DNA of 5,414 nucleotides from Bacteroidota bacterium (GTDB taxonomy: Bacteria; Bacteroidota; Bacteroidia; Flavobacteriales_D; JABDKJ01): contig JAQCAN010000177.1 of NCBI GenBank assembly GCA_027621335.1, positions 1-5,414 of the forward strand, in the 5' to 3' direction. Positions 1 to 5,414 of this stretch are shown in pieces. Made by a program: the position numbers and the translations under genes. The notes under the pieces were generated by a model. It saw only the letters and a list, made by a program, of their open reading frames with translations. It had not been told where the DNA came from and did not search any database. The stretch's first letter is position 1. Every line of letters starts with the position of its first letter.

Positions 1-392
1 GCAAGGGCGCCTGAGGCCTTTCCCATCCCCTTTCCCATATCCTGTGGTCCAGTGGCTCCTACCTCGGCTATGATGGCCTCTAAAGCCGCCTTTAGGTCTG
101 CTTCTGCCATGGGCTGGGGCAGGTAGGTCTGCAGCACTTCAGCCTGTGCTATCTCCACACTCTCCAAGTCCTCTCGGCCCTGCTCTGCATAGATCTCAGC
201 CGCTTCCTTACGCTGCTTATGCAGCTTCATGATGACCTTGGTCGCCAGCTCATCGTCCACCTCTGAATTGCTCCCTTTGGTAGCCTCCAGCATCAGTGCC
301 GACTTGATGGCGCGCAGGGCATCCAACTTAGCACGCTCTTTGGCCAACATGGCCGTTTTGATGTCTGCGTTGACTTGTTCTACAATGCTCAT
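1..392 (-). CDS. GatB/YqeY domain-containing protein, 3' end cut by window
   Basis: The first 130 codons are visible from an ATG at 392 and the frame runs open off the left edge. The protein starts MSIVEQVNADIKTAM. It is largely helical and charged, and carries family hallmarks: LRAIKSAL (residues 26-33), KQRKEAAEIY (59-68), GREDL (72-76), EVLQTYLPQPM (85-95) and the glycine-rich DMGKGMGK (118-125). YqeY-like proteins are about 150 residues long, so only some 20 C-terminal residues are missing. The domain is related to the C-terminal tail domain of GatB, a subunit of the tRNA-dependent amidotransferase that makes Gln-tRNA and Asn-tRNA. The stand-alone protein is cytosolic and its exact function is not established; a role in RNA or tRNA handling is only inference. 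It begins two bases after the ftsZ stop, so it is probably cotranscribed and translationally coupled with ftsZ. Family assignment is firm, function is not. Confidence 0.9.
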   Translation of the reverse strand, partial: MSIVEQVNADIKTAMLAKERAKLDALRAIKSALMLEATKGSNSEVDDELATKVIMKLHKQRKEAAEIYAEQGREDLESVEIAQAEVLQTYLPQPMAEADLKAALEAIIAEVGATGPQDMGKGMGKASGAL

Positions 393-394
393 GC

Positions 395-2086
395 TCAGTC
401 TACGTGCTTATCCAAGTAAGGATTGTTCTTGCTCAAGGTCACCCCTTCGCTCTCTGAATCGTTCAGGGTGTACCGGCTCATGTTGGACTCTGACGAGTGA
501 GGAACATCCTCCAATTCCAAGTTCTTACGCTTGTAGGCCGGTTCCTTCTCCAACTCGCTCAAGCCACTCGGAGTGCGCAGCTTCATGCCATACTCCTTGA
601 TACGCTCCATGCGCTCCTCAGTGTTCATGCGATGGTCCTCAGGGGCTATCTTATGCCGTGAGGGTGCGGTCCTCACTTCCTGAACAGGCTCATATTGCTC
701 GCGGAAAAGTGGGACTATCTCCTCTTTTTGCTCTTCGAACCTAGGATCCTCCGTTTCGTCCTGTGTCTCATCGAACAGGCTGAAGTATTGCTTCTCCTCC
801 TCCAATGGCATAGGATTCTGTGCAGGTGTCGCTTTAGGTTCAGTAAAAGACTTCAGGTCGAAGCCGAGATCCTGCTGGATGGGTTGATCGACAATGTCCT
901 CATCGGCCATCTCCTTCAAGAAAGGCTCCTCCTCTTCTGAAGGTAAAGGGGCTTGTGGTTCTTGACGCTTCGTTTGGTTGTTCCTCATATCCGTGGCAGA
1001 GGTCAATGGCGACTGGATCTCCCTGGCTTCCAGTGGAGGTGTCATCATGGTAGGTACATCCTCGTCCAACTTGCGATAGGTCTTCTCAGGTTCTTTCTCC
1101 AATCCCAAGGCCACCTCATGGCTGTTGCCTTCGAATCCGGTAGCGATGATGGTCACACTGACCGCCTCACCCAATCGGTCATCCTGGCCATAGCCCATGA
1201 TGACTTCGGCTCTGTCTCCAGCCTCAGCTTGGATGTAAGCTGTGATCTCATCCAATTCGTCCATCGTGATGTCCTGTGACCCGAAGGTGATGTTCAAGAG
1301 GACATGTCTCGCTCCACGGATGTCACTGTCATTCAAGAGTGGGGACTCCAATGCGCCAGAAACGGCTTTTTGAGCGCGGTTCTCTCCGTCCGCCTGAGCT
1401 GATCCCATGATGGCCACTCCGCTGTCCTTCATGACGGTGTTCACGTCATTCATGTCCACGTTGATATAACCGATACTGGAGATGACTTCCGCAATGCCTT
1501 TGGCGGCCGTAGTCAAGATATTGTCCGAATGATGGAAGGCATCGGTCATGCTCAGGTTGCCGTACAACTCTCTGAGTTTATCATTCTTGATGATGAGGAG
1601 CGTGTCCACAGAATTCCTGAGTTTCTCCAGTCCTTCCTGAGCCAGTTTGTTACGTCTGGGCCCTTCGAACTTGAAAGGCACTGAGACGATACCCACGGTG
1701 AGGATGCCCATCTCCTTGGCCACTTGGGCAATGACGGGAGCTGCTCCGGTCCCTGTGCCTCCGCCCATGCCGGCTGTGATGAAGACCATGGTGGTGTTAT
1801 TGGCCAGGATCTCCTTGATCTCCTCGATGGATTCCACAGCGGCATTGCGTCCCACTTCAGGTTGCGCACCGGCACCTCTTCCCCCAGTCAGGGTCTGACC
1901 GATCTGTATCTTCAGAGGTACAGGGCTGATGTCCAACGCCTGCAGGTCGGTATTGCAGACCATGAAGTCCACCCCTTTGATCCCTTGCAGGTACATGTGG
2001 TTCACGGCATTGCTACCTCCCCCTCCTACTCCGATGACCTTGAGTATGGAAGAGCTGTCTTTTGGCATTTCGAATTCTAGTGGCAT
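395..2086 (-). CDS. ftsZ: Cell division protein FtsZ (tubulin-like GTPase)
   Basis: FtsZ polymerises with GTP in the cytoplasm to form the division ring that recruits the septal machinery. The 563-residue protein opens with a short tail (MPLEFEMPKD). The nucleotide-binding domain follows: VIGVGGGGSNAVNHM (17-31), CNTDLQAL (44-51) and the tubulin signature GGGTGTG (108-114). The T7 synergy loop NVDMNDV (209-215) keeps Asp211 and Asp214, so GTP hydrolysis should be intact. The core ends near residue 322. A long linker rich in Glu, Asp, Gln and Pro runs to about 490. A conserved block follows (ERMERIKEYG, MKLRTPSGLSELE, AYKRKNLELEDVP, SRYTL; about 491-541), then the C-terminal peptide NNPYLDKHVD (554-563), the expected contact site for FtsA and other partners. 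The protein is much longer than the 383-residue E. coli FtsZ, but long linkers are usual in Flavobacteriia. The ATG at 2086 fits the family N-terminus. It lies 39 bases after ftsA and 2 bases before the yqeY-like gene. Identification is certain. Confidence 0.98.
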   Translation of the reverse strand: MPLEFEMPKDSSSILKVIGVGGGGSNAVNHMYLQGIKGVDFMVCNTDLQALDISPVPLKIQIGQTLTGGRGAGAQPEVGRNAAVESIEEIKEILANNTTMVFITAGMGGGTGTGAAPVIAQVAKEMGILTVGIVSVPFKFEGPRRNKLAQEGLEKLRNSVDTLLIIKNDKLRELYGNLSMTDAFHHSDNILTTAAKGIAEVISSIGYINVDMNDVNTVMKDSGVAIMGSAQADGENRAQKAVSGALESPLLNDSDIRGARHVLLNITFGSQDITMDELDEITAYIQAEAGDRAEVIMGYGQDDRLGEAVSVTIIATGFEGNSHEVALGLEKEPEKTYRKLDEDVPTMMTPPLEAREIQSPLTSATDMRNNQTKRQEPQAPLPSEEEEPFLKEMADEDIVDQPIQQDLGFDLKSFTEPKATPAQNPMPLEEEKQYFSLFDETQDETEDPRFEEQKEEIVPLFREQYEPVQEVRTAPSRHKIAPEDHRMNTEERMERIKEYGMKLRTPSGLSELEKEPAYKRKNLELEDVPHSSESNMSRYTLNDSESEGVTLSKNNPYLDKHVD

Positions 2087-2125
2087 GATACTGTGTTTTT
2101 AGATGTTCTGGTCAGATAAATCGTT
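2087..2125 (-). promoter_or_regulatory. ftsA-ftsZ spacer with A-rich ftsZ translation initiation region
   Basis: This is the only real gap in the window. Read on the coding strand, the bases just before the ftsZ ATG are A-rich (CTAAAAACACAGTATC) and contain no GGAGG-like Shine-Dalgarno site. That suits Bacteroidota, where A-rich leaders often replace the Shine-Dalgarno contact. I see no convincing Bacteroidota promoter (TTG near -33 with TAnnTTTG near -7) and no hairpin followed by a T run. It therefore reads best as a ribosome-loading leader inside an operon, letting ftsZ be translated independently of ftsA. The role is inferred from composition and position. Confidence 0.45.
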
Positions 2126-3409
2126 TCAATCGTGGTCTTCATTCAAGTAGCCTGTCACTGAGGTGAAGAACTGTTGGATGATGCCTCCATTCTTCGACTT
2201 CTTGGTCTCTGTCCTCACGATACCTCTGCGTGAGTCCTTCTCCAATTGCTCGAAGCCTTTGATGACCAAGCCCACACCTGTAGCGTACATGGGCGAGGTG
2301 ACGGTATGGTCGTTCGTATTGGATAGATGCTCGTTCGGGTATCCGACTCTGGAGTCCATTCCGGTCACGTACTCGAACAACTGTTGCAGGTGCTTAAGCT
2401 GGCTTCCGCCACCTGTAATCACGATGCCTGCAATCAGCTTACGCTCATATCCGCTGTTCATGATCTCATAGTGCACATGCTCAATGATCTCCTCCATACG
2501 GGCATTGATGATGTGGGCGAGGTTCCTCATGGAGATCTCCTTCGGCTGGCGGTTCCTGAAACCTGGGATACAGATGACATCGCTGTTCTGGCTTTCCTGT
2601 GGCAAGGCCGATCCGAATTTCACCTTCAAGGCCTCCGCCTGTTTCTTCATGATGGTGCATCCCTCCTTGATGTCCTCGGTGATGACGTTTCCACCAAATG
2701 GAATAACGGCTGTATGTCGGATGATCCCATCCTGGAAGATGGCGATGTCCGTGGTTCCACCTCCTATATCCACCAGGACCACCCCGGCTTCTTTCTCCTC
2801 TTCGCTCAAGACAGCAGCTGAACTGGCAAGCGGTTCTAAGGTCAATCCTGTGACGGTGAGTCCGGCTTTGGAGATGCATCGGTGGATGTTCTTGATGGCC
2901 GTAAGCTGACCGGTGATGATGTGGAAGTTCCCTTCCAGCCTCACTCCTGACATCCCTATGGGGTTCTTGATGCCCTGCTCGCTATCCACGATATACTCTT
3001 GCGGAATGACCGTGATGATCTCTTCACCTGGCGCCATCATGAGCTTGTACATGTCCTTCTCCAACAGGTCCAAGTCCGCCTGAGAGATTTCCATCTCCAT
3101 GTTCTGGCGGGTGATCATGCCCCGGTGCTGAAGGCTGCGGATGTGCTGTCCAGCGATGCCCACGTTCACGTGGCTGATCTCCAGTCCAGAGGCCCGTTGG
3201 GCTTCTTCCACCGCGATGCGGATGGAGCTCACTGTCTGCTCGATGTTGGAAACGACTCCGCGTTTCACCCCGACCGACTCAGCCTTGCCAAGACCCAATA
3301 TCTCCAATTTCCCATGCTCGTTCTTGCGCCCGACCATGCACGCGATCTTGGTGGTCCCTATGTCGAGTCCCACTATGATCTCTGAGTTATCTCTTTCTTC
3401 TTCTATCAT
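2126..3409 (-). CDS. ftsA: Cell division protein FtsA (actin-like membrane tether for FtsZ)
   Basis: FtsA is an actin-fold ATP-binding protein that anchors FtsZ filaments to the inner face of the cytoplasmic membrane and helps recruit later division proteins. From the ATG at 3409 the product is 427 residues. It shows the phosphate-1 loop GLDIGTTK (14-21), the SHS2/1C subdomain that replaces actin's 1B (about 79-165), the phosphate-2 loop LVDIGGGTTDIAIF (212-225) and the adenosine loop GIVITGGGSQLKHL (328-341). A basic spacer (RRGIVRTETKKSK) precedes a C-terminal segment, GGIIQQFFTSVTGYL (408-422), probably the amphipathic membrane-targeting helix. The start at 3409 is preferred because it forms an ATGA overlap with the ftsQ stop and gives a normal family N-terminus. 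In-frame ATGs at 3421 and 3469 would add 4 or 20 residues running back into ftsQ with no family counterpart I recognise. Function is certain; the start is likely but not proven. Confidence 0.95.
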   Translation of the reverse strand: MIEEERDNSEIIVGLDIGTTKIACMVGRKNEHGKLEILGLGKAESVGVKRGVVSNIEQTVSSIRIAVEEAQRASGLEISHVNVGIAGQHIRSLQHRGMITRQNMEMEISQADLDLLEKDMYKLMMAPGEEIITVIPQEYIVDSEQGIKNPIGMSGVRLEGNFHIITGQLTAIKNIHRCISKAGLTVTGLTLEPLASSAAVLSEEEKEAGVVLVDIGGGTTDIAIFQDGIIRHTAVIPFGGNVITEDIKEGCTIMKKQAEALKVKFGSALPQESQNSDVICIPGFRNRQPKEISMRNLAHIINARMEEIIEHVHYEIMNSGYERKLIAGIVITGGGSQLKHLQQLFEYVTGMDSRVGYPNEHLSNTNDHTVTSPMYATGVGLVIKGFEQLEKDSRRGIVRTETKKSKNGGIIQQFFTSVTGYLNEDHD

Positions 3410-4167
3410 CGTTTCAAGCATACGACCTGATCCTTGAATCTTATGTCCAGACTCTTGTACAGGTTCCAATTGGTCTGTGTTATTCCTTTATCGTAGAAAT
3501 CCTTGAGGTTCTTCATCTTCAGTTCGTAATCGGCCAATGAACCGATAACGATCTCATGCACGCCCACTCTGGGCAGTATGGTCATCTGTCCGTCAGCAGG
3601 TAAGTCGATCTGCACGATCTGTGCCGACCAGAATTCACTTCCATTGATGAATTCGATGAAATCCTTCAGCCGGTAGAGCTTCCCTTCAGGCTGCATGAAG
3701 ACCTCCACCTGATCCAAGGTGTAGGACCCCGTCAATGGAATGCAGCGCTCCGTGTAAGACTCAGAGGTCTCCATGAGTAGGCCGTCTTTGTCTAGATAGG
3801 CGCTCTGTCCATTCTTATCGATGAGTCTGAGGATAGGCTCACGTTGGGTGATGCTCACTCTCAATGTTTTATCAATGGTCTTGTATACTATGGCCTCCTT
3901 CACATAAGGAATCTCCATGAGTCTATCCTCTATCCTTGGAATATCGATGAGGTCCATGGCAGTTCCGATAAGGGGGTCACCTAAGTTCAAGATGATCTCC
4001 CTGGCGGACTCCACCGTTACGAAATGACTGAAACCATTGCCGTTGATCTCCACTTTGAAGTCCTCACAGATTCCCTCTGCCGCTCGCTTCCATGAGAAAC
4101 TCAACAGCAACCCGGCAAAAAGACAGGAGATGCTGAAAAGGATGATATGGCGCACAGGTCGGTTCAA
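3406..4167 (-). CDS. ftsQ: Cell division protein FtsQ/DivIB (POTRA domain, non-ATG start)
   Basis: FtsQ is a bitopic inner-membrane protein linking the cytoplasmic ring to periplasmic septal synthesis; elsewhere it works with FtsB and FtsL. The 253-residue product has a short basic cytoplasmic tail (NRPVRH), one hydrophobic membrane segment (about 8-25), then a periplasmic POTRA-like domain (about 37-108). That domain includes the conserved IPYVKEAIV (86-94) and ends LRVSITQREPILRLID. The following beta domain contains AYLDKDGLLM (123-132), and the end is LDIRFKDQVVCLK, typical of Bacteroidota FtsQ. The start is TTG at 4167-4165, sharing bases with the murC stop as TTGA. An in-frame TGA lies six codons upstream with no ATG or GTG between. 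The only nearby alternative is a GTG at codon 5, and the first internal ATG is at codon 71, past the membrane segment. The gene overlaps ftsA by four bases. Sequence conservation is low in this family, so the call rests on topology, POTRA pattern and position. Confidence 0.93.
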   Translation of the reverse strand: MNRPVRHIILFSISCLFAGLLLSFSWKRAAEGICEDFKVEINGNGFSHFVTVESAREIILNLGDPLIGTAMDLIDIPRIEDRLMEIPYVKEAIVYKTIDKTLRVSITQREPILRLIDKNGQSAYLDKDGLLMETSESYTERCIPLTGSYTLDQVEVFMQPEGKLYRLKDFIEFINGSEFWSAQIVQIDLPADGQMTILPRVGVHEIVIGSLADYELKMKNLKDFYDKGITQTNWNLYKSLDIRFKDQVVCLKR

Positions 4168-5414
4168 TGGTCTTGGTTTCGCTCAGATAAAACGCTGTTA
4201 ATGAGAGGGATAGTACGATCTATATCTCCCGCTCCCAGTACTAACAAAACTTCTAATTCCAGTTCAGCAATGTGGGAGGGTAGCTCCTCTTTTGTACACA
4301 TCACCGTGTTGGCAATAGTGGCCTGCTCCAACAAGGCTTCGGAGGTGATTCCAGGGATGGGTTTTTCACGTGCCGGATAGATGGGAAGGAGGATGAGTTC
4401 ATCGGCTAAGGAAAGGCTCTTTGCAAAGCCTGTGAGGAAGTCCTTGGTCCTACTGAAAAGGTGTGGCTGGAAAGCTACTGTGAGACGTTTACCAGGATAG
4501 AGCTCACGAACGGCCTGGATACAGGCCGTGATCTCAGTGGGATGATGGGCATAGTCATCGATGAAATACACGGATGGGCCACGTTGATGCACTTCGAACC
4601 TGCGTTTCACGCCTTTGTACGCTTTCAAAGCTTCCTTGACCTGAGTGTCACTCAATCCCAACTTCAAAGCCACCGAGCATGATGCTGCGGCATTCCAGAC
4701 GTTGTGGCGTCCAGGCAGTGGCAGAGTGATATCCTCGATGGTGCGGTCAGGAGCTTTAAGGTCAAAATGAAAGGCGCCTTCTTTCACATGGACATTTCCC
4801 ACCTCAAAATCGGATGGTGACGTGCCATAACTGAACTGTGACGCAGACGCCTTGAACTCAGGGATCTCATTGAAACGAAAGACTGTACCGGACTTCTCCA
4901 CCCCATTGACAAACGTGTTGAAGGCTGCCTTGAACTCTGCTTCATCGCCATAGATGTCCAGATGGTCCGGGTCCACTGAGGTGACCACGGCTATCTCTGG
5001 GTGCAAGTGATGAAAGGAACGATCGAATTCATCGGCCTCCAGGACCACCCAATCCGAATCGGCATCGATGAGGACGTTGGACTCATATCCCGACATCAGC
5101 CCACCGATGAAGGCGGTGCAACCATGTCCAGAGTGGGTCAGGATGTGCGCAATCATAGAAGAGGTGGTGGTCTTTCCGTGTGTTCCTGCCACGGCAATGG
5201 TCCTCATGCCTTGAGAGACCTGTGCCAACAGCTCCGACCGCTTCAGGATCGGATGACCATGCTCCATGAAATAGCTCAGGACGGCCGTGTCAGCGGGCAC
5301 CGCTGGAGTCCTGACCACCAAGGTCCCTTTATCTCTAGCGAAGTCGGGTAGTTTGTCAGGCTCATCAGAAAGAAGAACCTCCAATCCTTCATTCCGCAGG
5401 TCTTGGATCAAGGG
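4164..5414 (-). CDS. murC: UDP-N-acetylmuramate--L-alanine ligase MurC, 5' end cut by window
   Basis: MurC is the cytoplasmic ATP-dependent ligase that adds L-alanine to UDP-N-acetylmuramic acid, the first step of the peptidoglycan stem peptide. The frame is open across the right edge: the codon at 5411 is an internal TTG, preceded by a Pro codon, not a start. Numbering from 5411, visible motifs are the P-loop GTHGKTTT (76-83), LEADEFDRSF (124-133), the Mg/carbamate-region DPDHLDIY (147-154), the Mur-ligase GRHNVWNA (234-241), DDYAHHPTEI (285-294), FQPHLFSRT (314-322) and the late GAGDI (393-397). The DDYAHHPTEI form distinguishes MurC from MurD, MurE and MurF. Some 40 to 50 N-terminal residues, including the first glycine-rich UDP-binding loop, lie outside the window. 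The central ATPase and C-terminal ligase domains are complete and look active. The stop codon overlaps the ftsQ start, consistent with a murG-murC-ftsQ-ftsA-ftsZ order, although murG is not in view. Confidence 0.97.
   Translation of the reverse strand, partial: PLIQDLRNEGLEVLLSDEPDKLPDFARDKGTLVVRTPAVPADTAVLSYFMEHGHPILKRSELLAQVSQGMRTIAVAGTHGKTTTSSMIAHILTHSGHGCTAFIGGLMSGYESNVLIDADSDWVVLEADEFDRSFHHLHPEIAVVTSVDPDHLDIYGDEAEFKAAFNTFVNGVEKSGTVFRFNEIPEFKASASQFSYGTSPSDFEVGNVHVKEGAFHFDLKAPDRTIEDITLPLPGRHNVWNAAASCSVALKLGLSDTQVKEALKAYKGVKRRFEVHQRGPSVYFIDDYAHHPTEITACIQAVRELYPGKRLTVAFQPHLFSRTKDFLTGFAKSLSLADELILLPIYPAREKPIPGITSEALLEQATIANTVMCTKEELPSHIAELELEVLLVLGAGDIDRTIPLINSVLSERNQDH

Noticed and set aside
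229..600. A 123-codon plus-strand open frame spanning the yqeY-ftsZ junction.
   Set aside because: It is Ser-rich low-complexity sequence that mirrors the two real genes on the other strand.
1552..1875. A 107-codon minus-strand frame inside ftsZ, and a 132-codon one inside ftsA (2481-2879).
   Set aside because: They are alternate frames of conserved GTPase and actin-fold coding sequence. The composition (runs of Trp, Arg, Pro, His) is typical of out-of-frame translation.
2087..2125. Possible internal promoter for ftsZ.
   Set aside because: No TTG / TAnnTTTG pair at suitable spacing was seen in the 39-base gap; a promoter inside ftsA cannot be excluded by eye.
2327..2821. A 164-codon open frame on the plus strand, antisense to ftsA, with others antisense to ftsZ (695-940, 953-1279, 1724-2080), ftsA (2484-2909, 2999-3385) and murC (5001-5351).
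   Set aside because: All lie opposite strongly conserved coding sequence, have no recognisable family features, and are expected by chance in sequence near half G+C.
5409..5411. A TTG at the right edge as a possible murC start.
   Set aside because: The frame remains open upstream and the MurC N-terminal UDP-binding loop is missing, so this is an internal Leu codon of a gene cut by the window.
1..5414. Search for a novel system: CRISPR, mobile element, toxin-antitoxin, riboswitch, tRNA or terminator.
   Set aside because: Coding density is almost complete with five housekeeping genes, and no repeats, hairpins with T tracts or foreign-looking genes were seen.

Overview
The window is a stretch of a division and cell wall (dcw) cluster, read entirely on the minus strand. 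In transcription order, from high to low coordinates, it holds the 3' part of murC (5' end cut by the window edge), ftsQ, ftsA, ftsZ, and most of a GatB/YqeY-domain gene whose 3' end is cut by the left edge. Gene order and protein details point to the Bacteroidota, most likely Flavobacteriales or a close relative. FtsZ begins with a short tail carrying an F/L-x-M/L-P-K motif before the GTPase core. It has a long acidic linker, a conserved block around EYGMKLRTPSGLSELE, and the terminal peptide NNPYLDKHVD, which resembles the flavobacterial NNSFLHDNVD type rather than the proteobacterial type. FtsQ ends in a KDQVVC-type tail, and there are no clear Shine-Dalgarno sites. Base composition looks close to half G+C by eye, which is high for a flavobacterium; the genus cannot be named from this window.

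Layout: murC (4164 to the right edge) supplies UDP-N-acetylmuramate--L-alanine ligase. Its stop codon overlaps the start of ftsQ (3406-4167), which has to use a non-ATG start, most simply TTG inside a TTGA overlap. ftsQ in turn overlaps ftsA (2126-3409) through an ATGA. A 39-base A-rich gap separates ftsA from ftsZ (395-2086), and only two bases separate ftsZ from the yqeY-like gene (left edge to 392). There is no non-coding stretch longer than 39 bases. I see no terminator, tRNA, mobile element, repeat array or CRISPR.

How the genes work together: MurC commits UDP-MurNAc to peptidoglycan precursor synthesis. FtsZ forms the cytoplasmic division ring, FtsA ties FtsZ filaments to the membrane, and FtsQ is the bitopic protein linking the ring to the periplasmic septal machinery. 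The tight overlaps suggest one polycistronic message with translational coupling. The YqeY-like protein is a passenger of less certain role. All key motifs seen are intact. This is an ordinary housekeeping region, and I found no evidence of an undescribed system; the findings are modest points about start codons, junctions and variable protein regions.
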